From: Pleomorphomonas koreensis DSM 23070
GTDB taxonomy: Bacteria; Pseudomonadota; Alphaproteobacteria; Rhizobiales; Pleomorphomonadaceae
Direction of reading: 5' to 3'
Assembly (NCBI RefSeq): GCF_000425185.1
Contig: NZ_AULH01000012.1
Location: forward strand, 62,001 to 126,000
Length of the DNA: 64,000 bases
Made by a program: the position numbers and the translations under genes. Shown here one piece after another: positions 1-10,642 of the stretch. The notes below the pieces were generated by a model. The model was not told the DNA's origin. It searched no databases and saw only the letters and a list, made by a program, of their open reading frames with translations. Each line of letters opens with the position of its first letter. The first letter of the stretch is position 1.

Positions 1-423
1 GTCTACGTCGACAAGGTCGAGGGGACACGCTCCATCATCGTCTACTCGCGGGTTGGCCGGCGCATGCCGATCCACACCACGGCGATCGGCAAGATCCTGC
101 TCGCCTACCAGGCGTCGGCCATCATCGAGAAGACGCTCGACGGCTACGACTTCATGGCGTCCACCGAGAACACCATCACCGACTGCGATACCTTCCGGGC
201 GGCGCTCGCCAGGGTGCGCTCGGACGGTTTCGCCGTCGACGAACAGGAGAACGTCCGGGGCTGCCGCTGCGCCGCCGTGCCGGTGTGGGGACACGACCGC
301 AAGCCCGTCGCCGCCATTTCCATCTCGACGGTTGTCGAGAACGTGTCGATGGACGAATTCAAGCTGTTCATCGAGCAGTTGAAGGACATCGGCGCCAGCG
401 TCTCGCACGACCTCGGCTACTGA
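1..423 (+). CDS. IclR-family transcriptional regulator, C-terminal part (5' end outside window)
   Basis: The frame is open from base 1, so the gene starts upstream of the window. What remains is about 140 residues of the IclR effector-binding domain. The block [14 protein letters not shown] near its start and the motif with [12 protein letters not shown] further on are typical of this domain: IclR members usually have 'TAxGKAxLA' and then a 'G..CIAAPV' block. The DNA-binding half is not visible. It converges on the edd operon, so it probably regulates genes upstream of the window. The family assignment is firm; the ligand is unknown. Confidence 0.85.
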   Translation, partial: VYVDKVEGTRSIIVYSRVGRRMPIHTTAIGKILLAYQASAIIEKTLDGYDFMASTENTITDCDTFRAALARVRSDGFAVDEQENVRGCRCAAVPVWGHDRKPVAAISISTVVENVSMDEFKLFIEQLKDIGASVSHDLGY

Positions 424-431
424 GACGGAGG

Positions 432-457
432 GCGACGGCTCAGCCAAGCGCCGTCGC
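432..457. terminator. Hairpin between convergent iclR and edd
   Basis: GCGACGGC pairs with GCCGTCGC around a 10-base loop, an 8-bp perfect stem. It spans the stop codon of edd and sits just past the IclR stop. No clear T-run follows on either strand, so this is a weak bidirectional terminator candidate. Confidence 0.35.
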
Positions 458-2266
458 GCCGTCCTCGGTGGTGCTGACCGCCCGCCGCAGCACGGCGAAC
501 AGGCGGCGGTCGCTGCTGTCGGTGTTGGGCGAGGTCTCGGCGACGGCCTGGCGACGGGCGTCCCATTCTTCCTGAGGGACCAGCACGTCGAGCCGCCCGG
601 TCGCCACGTCGAGCCTGACCGTATCGCCGTCGCGGACGCGGCCGATCGGCCCGCCGCGTGCCGCTTCCGGCGTCACGTGGATGGCGGCCGGCACCTTGCC
701 GGAGGCGCCGGACATGCGGCCGTCGGTGACCAGCGCCACCTTGCGGCCCCGGTCCTGCAACAGGCCGAGCGCCGGCGTCAGCTTGTGCAGCTCCGGCATG
801 CCGTTGGCCTGCGGTCCCTGGAAGCGGACCACGGCGACGAAATCCTCGTCGAGCCCGGCCTTGAAGGCGGCGAGCAGCGCCTCCTGCGAGGCGAAGACGC
901 GGGCCGGCGCTTCGACCGTCTGGTGCTCAACGGCGACGGCCGACGACTTGATCACCGCCCGGCCGAGGTTGCCGGTCAGAAGGTTGATGCCGCCGGTCGA
1001 CTGGAAAGGCGCGGCGATCGACCGGACGACGCTGTCGTCGGCGCTGGCTTCAGGCGTTTCCTCGAACACCAGCGCGCCGTCGGCGTCGAGACGGGGCGTG
1101 CGCTCGTAGGCAGCGAGACCGGTGCCGAGGATGGTGAGAACGTCATCGTGGAGCAGCCCGGCGCGTCGCAATTCGCGCACCAGGAAGGGCACGCCGCCGG
1201 CATCGCGGAAGCCGTTGACGTCTGCCTTGCCGTTGGGATAGGCGCGCACCAGGAGCGGCGTCGCCGCCGACAGGGCGGCGAAATCGTCCCAGTCGACGAC
1301 AAGGCCGGCCGCCCGTGCCATGGCGATCAGGTGGATGGTCAGGTTGGTCGAGCCGCCGGTGGCGCAAAGGCCGACGATGCCGTTGACGAAGGCGCGCGCG
1401 TCGAGCAGCCGGCCGATCGGCAGGCTGCTGTCGCCCATGCCGGCGATGGCGACGGCGCGGGCGACGGCGGCGCGGGTCAGCGCGTCGCGCAGCGGCGTGT
1501 CGGGCGCCACGAAGGCCGATCCGGGCAGTATCAGGCCCATGATCTCCATCAGCATCTGGTTGGTGTTGGCGGTGCCGTAGAAGGTGCAGGTGCCGGGCGA
1601 ATGGTAGGATTTCGCCTCGGCGTCGAGAAGCTCGGCGTCGGTTGCCCGGCCGGCGGCATATGCCTGGCGGACGGCGTTCTTTTCGGCATTGCCGAGGCCG
1701 CTCGGCATCGGGCCGGACGGAATGAACACGGTCGGCAGGTGACCGAACGCCAGGGCGCCCATGATCAGGCCGGGCACGATCTTGTCGCAGATACCCAGCA
1801 TCAGCGCGGCGTCGAACATGTCGTGCGACAAGGCGATGCCCGTCGACATGGCGATGACGTCGCGCGAGAACAGGCTGAACTCCATGCCGGTGCGGCCCTG
1901 CGTGATGCCGTCGCACATGGCGGGCGCGCCGCCGGCTACCTCGGCGACGGCGCCGAGCCGCCGCGCCTCCTCGCGGATCAGTTCCGGGTAGCGCTCGTAG
2001 GGCCGGTGCGCCGACAGCATGTCGTTGTAGGTGGTGACGATGCCGAGATTGACCGCGTCGCCGCCGGCCAGGCGCTGCTTGTCGCCGGTCGGACAGGCGG
2101 CGAAGCCGTGCGCGAGGTTGGAGCAGGGCAGGCGCCGGCGTGCCGGGCCGGCGGCGCGGATCGCCTCGCGCGCCCTTTCCATGCCGTCGAGATAGGCGGT
2201 GCGGCTGGTCCGGCTGCGCCGCTCGATCCGCTCGGTGACGTCGGCGATGATGGAGCGAACGGTCAT
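440..2266 (-). CDS. edd: Phosphogluconate dehydratase (6-phosphogluconate dehydratase)
   Basis: 608 aa, the normal Edd length. It dehydrates 6-phosphogluconate to 2-keto-3-deoxy-6-phosphogluconate, the first committed step of the Entner-Doudoroff pathway, in the cytoplasm. Family blocks seen include [26 protein letters not shown] and [13 protein letters not shown], whose cysteines are the expected iron-sulfur ligands of the IlvD/Edd family, and [12 protein letters not shown] near the C-terminus. The start overlaps the gluconokinase stop by 4 bases, so the two are translationally coupled. It ends an operon running lacI, GH94 phosphorylase, gntK, edd. No eda aldolase gene is present nearby. The isozyme role, dedicated to this operon rather than the main pathway, is inferred. 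Confidence 0.93.
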   Translation of the reverse strand: MTVRSIIADVTERIERRSRTSRTAYLDGMERAREAIRAAGPARRRLPCSNLAHGFAACPTGDKQRLAGGDAVNLGIVTTYNDMLSAHRPYERYPELIREEARRLGAVAEVAGGAPAMCDGITQGRTGMEFSLFSRDVIAMSTGIALSHDMFDAALMLGICDKIVPGLIMGALAFGHLPTVFIPSGPMPSGLGNAEKNAVRQAYAAGRATDAELLDAEAKSYHSPGTCTFYGTANTNQMLMEIMGLILPGSAFVAPDTPLRDALTRAAVARAVAIAGMGDSSLPIGRLLDARAFVNGIVGLCATGGSTNLTIHLIAMARAAGLVVDWDDFAALSAATPLLVRAYPNGKADVNGFRDAGGVPFLVRELRRAGLLHDDVLTILGTGLAAYERTPRLDADGALVFEETPEASADDSVVRSIAAPFQSTGGINLLTGNLGRAVIKSSAVAVEHQTVEAPARVFASQEALLAAFKAGLDEDFVAVVRFQGPQANGMPELHKLTPALGLLQDRGRKVALVTDGRMSGASGKVPAAIHVTPEAARGGPIGRVRDGDTVRLDVATGRLDVLVPQEEWDARRQAVAETSPNTDSSDRRLFAVLRRAVSTTEDGATALG

Positions 2267-2775
2267 GTGCGTCTCTTTTCCTGATAAAGGCCGCGCGCGT
2301 CGAGCCGGGCCATGATCTTGTCGGCGATGGCCGCCGGTGGCGGCGCGATATTGACGGCGATGGCGTCGGTCGGCTCTTCCAGCGTCGCGAGCTGGCTCGC
2401 CAGGAGGCCAGGGTTCATGTAGTGGCCCTTGCGAGCCTCCAGCCGGGCGGCGATCGTCTCGGTGCTGCCCTTGAGGAAGACGAAAATCGCATCGTCATGC
2501 GGCGAAAGCAGGTCGCGGTAGGCGGCCTTCAGGGCCGAACAGGCAATGACGCGGCTTTCGCCCGCCGCCTGCCAGCCTTCGATGGCCCGCCGCAGGGCCT
2601 GAAGCCACGGCCGGCGGTCGTCGTCACTGAGCGGAATGCCGGCCCGCATCTTCTCGACATTGGCGGCGGGGTGAAAATCATCGGCGTCGGAGAAGGCGCA
2701 GCCCAGCCGCTCGGCGAGCAGCTCGCCGACCGTGGTCTTGCCGCAGCCCGACACGCCCATGACGATGACGATCAT
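2263..2775 (-). CDS. gntK: Gluconokinase (GntK/IdnK type)
   Basis: 170 aa, the usual length for this small P-loop kinase. It phosphorylates D-gluconate to 6-phosphogluconate with ATP. The Walker A motif GVSGCGKTT is at residues 7-15, followed by [19 protein letters not shown] (the substrate and Mg region) and [12 protein letters not shown], both characteristic of gluconate kinases. It lies between the GH94 phosphorylase (20-base gap) and edd (4-base overlap). The context says its gluconate comes from phosphorolysis of an aldonate disaccharide made by the upstream enzyme, or from imported gluconate. Family identity is very secure. Confidence 0.92.
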   Translation of the reverse strand: MIVIVMGVSGCGKTTVGELLAERLGCAFSDADDFHPAANVEKMRAGIPLSDDDRRPWLQALRRAIEGWQAAGESRVIACSALKAAYRDLLSPHDDAIFVFLKGSTETIAARLEARKGHYMNPGLLASQLATLEEPTDAIAVNIAPPPAAIADKIMARLDARGLYQEKRRT

Positions 2776-2795
2776 CGCTACCTCCCGGCCGGGTC

Positions 2796-5159
2796 TCAGC
2801 GTGGGCTTCGCACGGTGACGTCATAGGTTCGACCGGCCTCGATGCCGGCAAGCCGTCCGTGATCGAGACGCCGGCCGCCGACCTCGACCACCTGCCCGGC
2901 GAGGCCATCCTCGCGCGTGAAGCTGACGTTGAACGTCGCGCCGCGCAGCCGGCGGCTGAAGGCCAGCGTCTGCCAGTCCGAGGGGACTTGCGGCGCGATC
3001 ACCGCGCCGTCGCCGTCGCCGCGCACCCCGCACAGTTGCTCGACCACCAGTCGGTAGAACCAGGCGACGGTGCCGGTGTTGAACAGGTTGCTGGAGCGGC
3101 CGGCGGTGCGCGGAAACTGGCGATAGGCGCCGCGATAGTAGTTGGGAATGTAGAGCGGCAACTGGCCGCGCGCCGCGATATCCACCCGCTCGGCGTCGGT
3201 CAGCATGGCGCGCAGCACCCTGAAGCCCCGGTCACGCTCGCCGACATGGTAGAGCGACGCGGCGTAGAAGGCGGCGGCGTGGTTGTAGACGGCGCCGTTC
3301 TCGGCGCTGCCCGGCCATTTCTGGGTGACGCGGCCGATATCCTCGCGCATCGCCGTGAAGGCCGGCGCGTGGATCTCCACGCCATAGGGCGTCACCAGCT
3401 GTTCGTCGATCGCCTTCAGCATACGCGCCTTGCGGTCCTCGCCGGCGGCACCGCACAGCAGCGCCCAGCTCTGGGCGTTGAGGAAGATGCGCCCCTCCGT
3501 GTCGGTCGATACGCCGAAGACGACGCCGTCGTCGGTGATGCCGCGGCTATACCAGTCGCCGTCCCAGAGATGGCGGTTGACGCGCTCGACCAGAGCGTCG
3601 GCCTCCGCCTTCAGCCAGTCGGCAGTGTCCTTATCCCCCTCGGCGGCGCAGACCTCGGACCACAACGACATGGCATAGCTCGACGCCTCGGCCAGCCAGC
3701 CGGAAACGCCGCGGCCCTTGTAGCCGACCATGTTCATCGGATCGCACCAGTCGCCCTGGTCGATATAGGGAAGCCCGCGCTCGTCGACGGCCGCCGCCAG
3801 GAAGCGCAGCGCGCCCGTCACGTGCTCGCGGATGCTGGCCGGCCGGTCGTCATCTGCCCAGGCCGCCGTGTCCGCCAGAACGCTGCGGTCGCCGGTCTCG
3901 TCGAGATAGGCCTTGGTGACGATCGCCAGCCATACGGCATGGTCGGTATGCGGCACCTGGTTGATGTATTTCAGCTCGGCGTCGGGCCTCAGCAGGATGC
4001 CGTCCGGCATCTTGCCGCTGGCGTATTGCTGGCCGGCGGCGTGCAGGATGGCCTCGCGCGTCGTCTCCGGCCGGATGAACAGCATGCCCAGCGCGTCCTG
4101 CAGATAGTTGCGGGTCTGCGGATCGGTGGTCAGGCGGTTGGTGTCGCCATGGTAGAACGCCTGGCGCGGCAGCCAGTGATTGACGAAATGGTTGAATGTC
4201 TCGTCGGGCGACCGGATCTCCAGGCAGCTGCGGCCGCCGACCGTCACGTAGGCATGATAGGCCCGCCGCGCCGCCTCGGCGTCGCCGTCGAGGTATTTCG
4301 CCCGCAGCGCGGCGATCTCCGCCTCGTCCTTGGCCGGACCGAACAGGAAGCGGAATTCCTCGCTGGCGCCGGCGGCAATCTCCAGATCCCACTGCATGAC
4401 GCAGGCCGGCACTTCGTAGAGCGCCTCGCCGTCGCGGAGACGGCCGCCGTCGGCGAGCGCCGACGGGTTGTGCAGGCCGCCTTCGCCCTCGAACGCCTGC
4501 TGCGCCACCTCGAAATGGTCCGGGCGGCGGCTGGCGGCCAGGAAGGTGATGTCCTTGAGATGGCGGTTTTTGAAATACTGCTCGACCTTCTGATAGGGCG
4601 TGACGGAGGTGCAGACCACCGCGTCGAGCCTCGGATCGAAGTGGCCGCCCATGTTCATCCAGGACATGTAGCCGACCGGAAAGAACGGCACGAAGGAGAG
4701 GGACTTCGTCGCGGCCGCCACGTTGGTCACCTTCGCCGTCCAGAGTTCGGCGACGTCGTCCACCGGCAGGGACAGGCAAAGCTCCACCCGGACGCCGTCC
4801 TTCTCCACCAGCCAGCGGATGTCGGACAGGCCAGGCTCGAAGGCGAAACGGTCGAGCGAGGCGCGCACCGGCTCGTAAGGCGCCGAGAACAGCGCGCCGG
4901 TGCGGTTGTCGCGGATGTAGAAGAAGCGGCCGGGATGATTGGGATAGTAGCCCTGCTCCGGCTGCATGAAGGTCTGGGCGGCGATGGTCGGCGGATAGGC
5001 GTATTTGCGCGGCTCCGGGTCCATGTACTGGCTCACCGCGTAGCCGCGGTTGTTCATCTGGATCATCATCCGCCGGTTCCACAGATAGCCGGCCGCGTTG
5101 GGAGCCAGCGTCGGATCGTCCAGGTGGAACCGGGTTCCGTTGTCGATGAAGGAGGGCAT
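2796..5159 (-). CDS. GH94 phosphorylase, probably cellobionic acid phosphorylase
   Basis: 787 aa, matching the roughly 790 aa of characterised cellobionic acid phosphorylases. The reaction would be cellobionate + Pi -> glucose 1-phosphate + gluconate. An N-terminal beta-sandwich domain is followed by an (alpha/alpha)6 barrel. The GH94 acid motif is GDWCDPMN, with Asp470 and Asp473; Asp473 is the likely general acid. Published work on the Saccharophagus degradans enzyme shows that Arg609, Lys613 and, from the partner subunit, Gln190 bind the gluconate carboxylate. Here Arg610 and Lys614 lie in GRVTQKWPG, and Gln190 lies in TPYQKVEQYF. Neighbouring gluconokinase and edd would consume the released gluconate. 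There is no signal peptide, so it acts on imported sugar. A plain cellobiose phosphorylase or an NdvB-like activity is less likely. Confidence 0.88.
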   Translation of the reverse strand: MPSFIDNGTRFHLDDPTLAPNAAGYLWNRRMMIQMNNRGYAVSQYMDPEPRKYAYPPTIAAQTFMQPEQGYYPNHPGRFFYIRDNRTGALFSAPYEPVRASLDRFAFEPGLSDIRWLVEKDGVRVELCLSLPVDDVAELWTAKVTNVAAATKSLSFVPFFPVGYMSWMNMGGHFDPRLDAVVCTSVTPYQKVEQYFKNRHLKDITFLAASRRPDHFEVAQQAFEGEGGLHNPSALADGGRLRDGEALYEVPACVMQWDLEIAAGASEEFRFLFGPAKDEAEIAALRAKYLDGDAEAARRAYHAYVTVGGRSCLEIRSPDETFNHFVNHWLPRQAFYHGDTNRLTTDPQTRNYLQDALGMLFIRPETTREAILHAAGQQYASGKMPDGILLRPDAELKYINQVPHTDHAVWLAIVTKAYLDETGDRSVLADTAAWADDDRPASIREHVTGALRFLAAAVDERGLPYIDQGDWCDPMNMVGYKGRGVSGWLAEASSYAMSLWSEVCAAEGDKDTADWLKAEADALVERVNRHLWDGDWYSRGITDDGVVFGVSTDTEGRIFLNAQSWALLCGAAGEDRKARMLKAIDEQLVTPYGVEIHAPAFTAMREDIGRVTQKWPGSAENGAVYNHAAAFYAASLYHVGERDRGFRVLRAMLTDAERVDIAARGQLPLYIPNYYRGAYRQFPRTAGRSSNLFNTGTVAWFYRLVVEQLCGVRGDGDGAVIAPQVPSDWQTLAFSRRLRGATFNVSFTREDGLAGQVVEVGGRRLDHGRLAGIEAGRTYDVTVRSPR

Positions 5160-5187
5160 CGGTGTCTCTCGAAGGGGAAGTGTTCGA

Positions 5188-6195
5188 TTACGGACGGCAT
5201 GGCCCCGTCGACTGCCGCACGGAGAGCGACGGCTCGAAGCGCTCGCGGTAGGGCAGATCGAAGCCGTAGGTGAGGTTCAGCAGCTGGTGGCAGGCCGACT
5301 GGCTCATTTCCTCGATCGGCGCATGGATCGTGCTGAGGGCGGGGGCGGTGAAGGGCGTGAAATCGACGTCGTCGTAGCCGAGGACGGACACCTCGTCCGG
5401 CACGCGTATGCCGCGCTTGTGCAACTCGGCGATCAGCACCATCGCCACCTTGTCGTTGCCGCAGAACACCGCCGAGCAATCGGCGCCCGACGCCAGCAGC
5501 GCCGCCACGGCGCTCTCGCCGCCGGCATAGGAGAAGGCGCCCTCGATGATCCGTTCCGGCGCCAGGGGGTGGCCGAGCTTGGCCATCTCGTCCAGGAAGG
5601 CGACATGGCGCTGTCGGGCGTCCTGCGCCGACAGCCGGCCGGTGATCGTCGCCACCCGCCTGTGCCCGAGTTCGACGAGGTGCCGGGCCGCCAGCCGGCC
5701 GCCGAGATCGTGGTCGATCGAGAAGGAGCGTCCGGCCAGTTCGTCGGTGCGATGGTTGATCACCACCAGATTGGGGAATTTCTCGGCATAGCGCGCCAGC
5801 TCGAACTCGCTCTGCAGCGAGCTGGAAATCAGGATGCCGTCGCAGTCGCGGTTGATCAGGTAGTCGAGATGGGCGAGGCGGTCGTCGTTCGATTGCGCGT
5901 CCTCGGCATTGGCGAGAATCATGTGCTTGCCCTGCAAGCGAAGCGCGCTTTCGATGGTGCGGATCATCATGTGGTAGTAGGGCCCCTCGAGCGACGGCAC
6001 CCAGACGCCGATCAGGTCGGACCGGCGCGACGACAGCGATCGGGCCATGCTGTTCGGCCGATAGTTGAGCTGCTCGATGGCGCGCGCGATCTTCTCGGCC
6101 GATTTGCGCGAGACGGAACCGGTTCCAGAAATATAGCGCGAAACGGTTCCAGACCCCACGCCGGCCAGCTTGGCTACATCTTTTACCGTTGCCAT
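5188..6195 (-). CDS. LacI-family repressor of the GH94/ABC cluster
   Basis: 335 aa. The N-terminal helix-turn-helix MATVKDVAKLAGVGSGTVSRYISG and the hinge RPNSMARSLSSRRSDLIG are classic LacI features. A periplasmic-binding-like sugar domain follows, ending in the block GYDDVDFTPFTAPALSTI. It is the first gene of the minus-strand operon, 28 bases before the GH94 gene, and diverges from the sugar ABC importer. The inducer is presumably the imported disaccharide acid or gluconate, which is inference. Three copies of TGGAACCG lie in and just outside its 5' end and suggest autoregulation (see operator entries). Confidence 0.92.
   Translation of the reverse strand: MATVKDVAKLAGVGSGTVSRYISGTGSVSRKSAEKIARAIEQLNYRPNSMARSLSSRRSDLIGVWVPSLEGPYYHMMIRTIESALRLQGKHMILANAEDAQSNDDRLAHLDYLINRDCDGILISSSLQSEFELARYAEKFPNLVVINHRTDELAGRSFSIDHDLGGRLAARHLVELGHRRVATITGRLSAQDARQRHVAFLDEMAKLGHPLAPERIIEGAFSYAGGESAVAALLASGADCSAVFCGNDKVAMVLIAELHKRGIRVPDEVSVLGYDDVDFTPFTAPALSTIHAPIEEMSQSACHQLLNLTYGFDLPYRERFEPSLSVRQSTGPCRP
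6115..6126. promoter_or_regulatory. LacI-type palindrome inside the lacI coding start
   Basis: GGAACCGGTTCC is a perfect 12-bp palindrome with a central CG, the LacI-family operator form. It lies within codons 24-27 of the regulator. A second half-similar site, GAAACGGTTCCA, lies at 6140-6151. The sequence matches the TGGAACCG half-site in the intergenic operator. Whether the site is used is inference. Confidence 0.45.
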
Positions 6196-6341
6196 CTCGC
6201 AGCTCCGCTCACCCTGATGCTCCGCACAATATCACTTATCCTTTTGTTTTAAAAGGATCAAAATTTGATTCCTCGGAATTGCCCCGCTTTCTGTTCCCGC
6301 TTTTCTCGCAAGGTGAGTTGACAAAATCAAGGCACCTGGGT

Positions 6342-6367
6342 CAAAAATGGAACCGATCCCACTTTTG
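6342..6367. promoter_or_regulatory. Putative operator upstream of the sugar ABC operon
   Basis: A 26-bp imperfect palindrome: the left arm CAAAAATGGAACC and the reverse complement of the right arm agree at 10 of 13 positions, around a CG-containing centre TGGAACCGATCCCA. It lies 66 bases before the substrate-binding-protein start and shares the TGGAACCG half-site with the palindrome inside the neighbouring lacI gene. It is a candidate binding site for that repressor. Confidence 0.5.
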
Positions 6368-6432
6368 GATCATGAACCGTCGTTCGTCCGGCTTGGAGAG
6401 CCGCGATCGGCGCGACTCGTTTGGGAGGAACC

Positions 6433-7674
6433 ATGACTGCAATGAAGCAAATGGTCGCCGTGTCGGCCATCGCCCTTGCGGCTGCGACGGGCATCGCCAG
6501 GGCGGAGGAGCCGCTCAACGCCGAGGTCATCCACTGGTGGACGTCGGGCGGCGAATCCGCGGCCATCGCCGTGTTCGCCGACGCCTTCAACGCGGCCGGC
6601 GGCAAGTGGGTCGACAATGCCGTCGCCGGCGGCTCGGCCGCCCGCAGCGCCGCCATCAACCGCATCATCGGCGGCGATCCGTCGACCGCCGCGCTGTTCA
6701 ACACGTCGCGCCAGTATCACGAGATCATCGGCGAGGGCCTTCTCAACGACATCGACGCCGTCGCCTCGAAGAACGATTGGGACAAGGTGCTGCCGGAGCC
6801 GATCGCCAGGGCCGTCAAGGTCGACGGCAAGTATTACGCCGCGCCGGTGAACATCCACATGCCCCTGTGGATCTGGTACTCGACCGCCGCCCTGAACAAG
6901 GCCGGCATCGACAAGCCGCCGGAAACCATGGAGCAGTTCCTCGCCGACCTCGACAAGCTGAAGGCGGCGGGCGTCATTCCGCTCGCCCTCGGCGGCCAGC
7001 GCTGGCAGGAGAACTCGCTGTTCTCGGCCGTGCTCACCAATGTCGGCGGCGCCGCGCTGTGGAAGTCCGTCTACGGCGACAAGGACGAGGCGGCGATCCG
7101 CTCGCCGGAGTTCCGCAAGGTCATCGAGACCTTTGTCAGCCTGAAGCCCTATGTCGATCAGGCATCGCCGGGCCGCAACTGGAACGACGCCACCGCCCTG
7201 CTGATCAAGGACGAGGCCGGCTTCCAGGTGATGGGCGACTGGGCCAAGGGCGAGTTCAAGCAGGCCAACAAGGAGATCGGCAAGGACTACGGCTGCATTC
7301 CCGGCCTCCGTCCGGACTCGCCCTACGTGCTCGGCGGCGACGTCTTCGTCTTCCCCAAGACCGACAACGCCGAGCAGGTGAAGGCCCAGCATCTCCTCGT
7401 CGAGATCATGACCGATCCTGCGGTGCAGGTGAAGTTCAACAATCTCAAGGGCTCGATCCCCATCCGCTCCGACGTCGACGTGTCGAGCCTCGACGCCTGC
7501 GCCCAGCTCGGCATGAAGATCATGTCCGATCCGGCCCGCCAGGTGCCCGACGCGTCGCAGATGATGGAGGAGTACGTCTACGGCTCGGTGCAGGACATCG
7601 TCACCGAACTCTGGAACACCCCGATGACCGTCGACCAGGCCGTCGACCGCTTCGAAAAGGCCCTGAAAGGCTGA
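6433..7674 (+). CDS. Sugar ABC transporter periplasmic substrate-binding protein (CUT1 type)
   Basis: 413 aa. The signal peptide MTAMKQMVAVSAIALAAATGIARA ends in an AxA cleavage motif, so the mature protein is periplasmic. It belongs to the extracellular solute-binding family 1, with a typical early block VIHWWTSGGESAAIAVFADAF. The start was chosen because GGGAGGA lies 5 bases before this ATG. The next genes are two membrane permeases and an ATPase. Its placement opposite the GH94-gntK-edd operon makes a cello-oligosaccharide or aldonate such as cellobionate the best ligand guess; the sequence itself does not prove it. Confidence 0.92.
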   Translation: MTAMKQMVAVSAIALAAATGIARAEEPLNAEVIHWWTSGGESAAIAVFADAFNAAGGKWVDNAVAGGSAARSAAINRIIGGDPSTAALFNTSRQYHEIIGEGLLNDIDAVASKNDWDKVLPEPIARAVKVDGKYYAAPVNIHMPLWIWYSTAALNKAGIDKPPETMEQFLADLDKLKAAGVIPLALGGQRWQENSLFSAVLTNVGGAALWKSVYGDKDEAAIRSPEFRKVIETFVSLKPYVDQASPGRNWNDATALLIKDEAGFQVMGDWAKGEFKQANKEIGKDYGCIPGLRPDSPYVLGGDVFVFPKTDNAEQVKAQHLLVEIMTDPAVQVKFNNLKGSIPIRSDVDVSSLDACAQLGMKIMSDPARQVPDASQMMEEYVYGSVQDIVTELWNTPMTVDQAVDRFEKALKG

Positions 7675-7690
7675 TCCCGCCTCAAGACCG

Positions 7691-7716
7691 CGGGGAGGCG
7701 GCCGTCCGCCTTCCCG
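7691..7716 (+). other. Intercistronic hairpin after the binding-protein gene
   Basis: CGGGGAGGCGG pairs with CCGCCTTCCCG (11 bp with one G-U pair) around the 4-base loop CCGT. There is no T-run. Such hairpins between a binding-protein gene and its permease gene commonly stabilise the upstream mRNA so that more binding protein is made. Confidence 0.5.
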
Positions 7717-7738
7717 CAACTGCACAGGGGAGGACCAC

Positions 7739-8635
7739 GTGGGAGCCGAATTCACCCGGCATGTGAAGCGCAACCTCGTTGCCTACATCGCCCTTCTGCC
7801 GATGGCCGCCGTCGTCATCTTCGCCTATCTCGGCACCATGGCCTGGTCGGTCCGGCTGTCGTTCTCCAGCTCGAAGCTGCTGCCGAGGAGCGACTTTGTC
7901 GGCCTCAATCAGTATGTCACCCTGTTCGACACCTCGCGCTGGCTGACCTCGCTCGGCAACCTCGCCGTCATCGCCTTCTTCTTCCTGCTGATCTGCTTCG
8001 TGCTCGGCTGCCTGCTGGCGATCTTCATCGACCAGAACGTGCGCGGCGAGAGCCTGTTCCGCACCGTGTTCCTCTATCCCTATGCCATGTCCTTCGTGGT
8101 GGCCGGGCTGATCTGGCAGTGGATCCTCAATCCCGACCTCGGCATCCAGGCGACCATGCGCGGCTTCGGCTTCTCCGGCTTCGTCCTCGACTGGGTGGTC
8201 AATCCCAGGATGGTGCTCTACGCCGTCATCCTGGCGACGGTCTGGCACGGCTCCGGCCTCGTCATGGCGCTGATCCTCGCCGGGTTGCGCGGCATCGACG
8301 GCGAGATATGGCGGGCGACGCGCATCGACGGCATTCCGGCCTGGCGCGTCTACCTGTCGATCGTCCTGCCGATGCTGCGGCCGATGATCATCACCTCGCT
8401 GGTGCTGCTGTCGATCAGCATCGTCAAGATGTACGACGTCGTCGTCGCCATGACCAACGGCGGCCCCGGCACGGCCAGCGAAGTGCCGGCCAAGTTCATC
8501 ATGGACAACCTGTTCGAGCGCGCCAACATCGGCCTCGCCACGGCGGCGTCGACGGTGATGCTGATCACCGTCCTGATGGTCATGGCGCCCGTCATCTATT
8601 CCCAGTACTTCCGGAAAAGCGGGAGGGCGGCATGA
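7739..8635 (+). CDS. Sugar ABC transporter permease (MalF-like)
   Basis: 298 aa inner-membrane protein with about six hydrophobic segments. The first is LVAYIALLPMAAVVIFAYLG after a short cytoplasmic start. The EAA-type loop that contacts the ATPase is seen as EIWRATRIDGIPAWRVYLSIVLPML. The GTG start is preceded by GGGGAGGA at good spacing. The next permease starts inside its stop codon (ATGA overlap). It forms the importer channel with the following gene. Confidence 0.92.
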   Translation: MGAEFTRHVKRNLVAYIALLPMAAVVIFAYLGTMAWSVRLSFSSSKLLPRSDFVGLNQYVTLFDTSRWLTSLGNLAVIAFFFLLICFVLGCLLAIFIDQNVRGESLFRTVFLYPYAMSFVVAGLIWQWILNPDLGIQATMRGFGFSGFVLDWVVNPRMVLYAVILATVWHGSGLVMALILAGLRGIDGEIWRATRIDGIPAWRVYLSIVLPMLRPMIITSLVLLSISIVKMYDVVVAMTNGGPGTASEVPAKFIMDNLFERANIGLATAASTVMLITVLMVMAPVIYSQYFRKSGRAA

Positions 8636-9528
8636 TGCGCCAGGCAAAGCCGGCCGTCGCCAGACGCCCGCTCAACTATCAGGAGGTCTGGGGCCGCGTC
8701 GGCATCTACGCCTTCCTCGGCGTGGTGGCGCTGTTCTTCCTGCTGCCGCTCTACGTGATGCTCGTCACGTCGTTCAAGAGCATGGACGAGATCCGCCTCG
8801 GCCTGATCTTCTCGCTGCCGCGGCAGTTCACCATCGACGCCTGGGTGAAGGCCTGGACGTCGGCCTGCACCGGCCTCGAATGCACCGGTCTCAGGGTCGG
8901 CTTCGGCAACTCGGTGAAGATCCTGGTGCCGAGCGTCGTGGTGTCCATCCTGCTCGGCGCCGTCAACGGCTACGCGCTGTCCTTCTGGAAGGTGAAGGGC
9001 GCCAACGTGCTGTTCGCCTGCCTGCTGCTCGGCTCGTTCATCCCCTATCAGGTGTTCATCTACCCGCTGGTGCGCGTCTATGCCCAGACCGGCATCTACG
9101 GCTCGCTGGCCGGCATCGTGCTGACCCACGTCATCTTCGGCATGCCGGTGATGACGCTGTTGTTTCGCAACTATTATTCCGGCCTGCCGATCGAACTGTT
9201 CAAGGCGGCGCGCATCGACGGCGCCGGCTTCTGGAAGATCTTCGTCTCGATCATCCTGCCGATGTCGGCGCCGATCGCCATCGTCGCCGTGATCATGCAG
9301 GTGACCGCCATCTGGAACGACTTCCTGCTCGGCCTGGTCTTCGCCGGGCGCGAGAACCTGCCGATGACAGTCCAGCTCAACAACATCGTCAACACCACCA
9401 CCGGCGAGCGCGCCTACAACGTCAACATGGCGGCAACGGTGCTCACCTCGCTGGTGCCGCTCGCCGTCTATCTGCTGTCCGGCCGCTGGTTCGTACGCGG
9501 CATCGCCTCCGGCGCCGTGAAGGGGTAA
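8632..9528 (+). CDS. Sugar ABC transporter permease (MalG-like)
   Basis: 298 aa. Six predicted membrane segments start with VGIYAFLGVVALFFLLPLYV. The EAA loop is LFKAARIDGAGFWKIFVSIILPM and the C-terminal tail ends in VRGIASGAVKG, the usual MalG ending. It overlaps the first permease gene by 4 bases and precedes the ATPase gene by 3 bases. It is a partner of the MalF-like permease in a CUT1 sugar importer. Substrate is inferred from the cluster only. Confidence 0.92.
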   Translation: MMRQAKPAVARRPLNYQEVWGRVGIYAFLGVVALFFLLPLYVMLVTSFKSMDEIRLGLIFSLPRQFTIDAWVKAWTSACTGLECTGLRVGFGNSVKILVPSVVVSILLGAVNGYALSFWKVKGANVLFACLLLGSFIPYQVFIYPLVRVYAQTGIYGSLAGIVLTHVIFGMPVMTLLFRNYYSGLPIELFKAARIDGAGFWKIFVSIILPMSAPIAIVAVIMQVTAIWNDFLLGLVFAGRENLPMTVQLNNIVNTTTGERAYNVNMAATVLTSLVPLAVYLLSGRWFVRGIASGAVKG

Positions 9529-9531
9529 GCC

Positions 9532-10611
<1,080 letters not shown>

Positions 10612-10642
10612 GTATCGGCAACTCGCGCCGGAGATTGAGGTA

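Noticed and set aside
677-2284. Long open frame on the plus strand opposite edd
   Set aside because: High-GC shadow of edd: the sequence is rich in repeated Arg, Gly and Ala, has no family motif and no ribosome site, while edd on the other strand is complete.
2859-5273. 800-codon open frame opposite the GH94 gene
   Set aside because: Antisense shadow with biased composition; the GH94 catalytic residues are intact on the minus strand.
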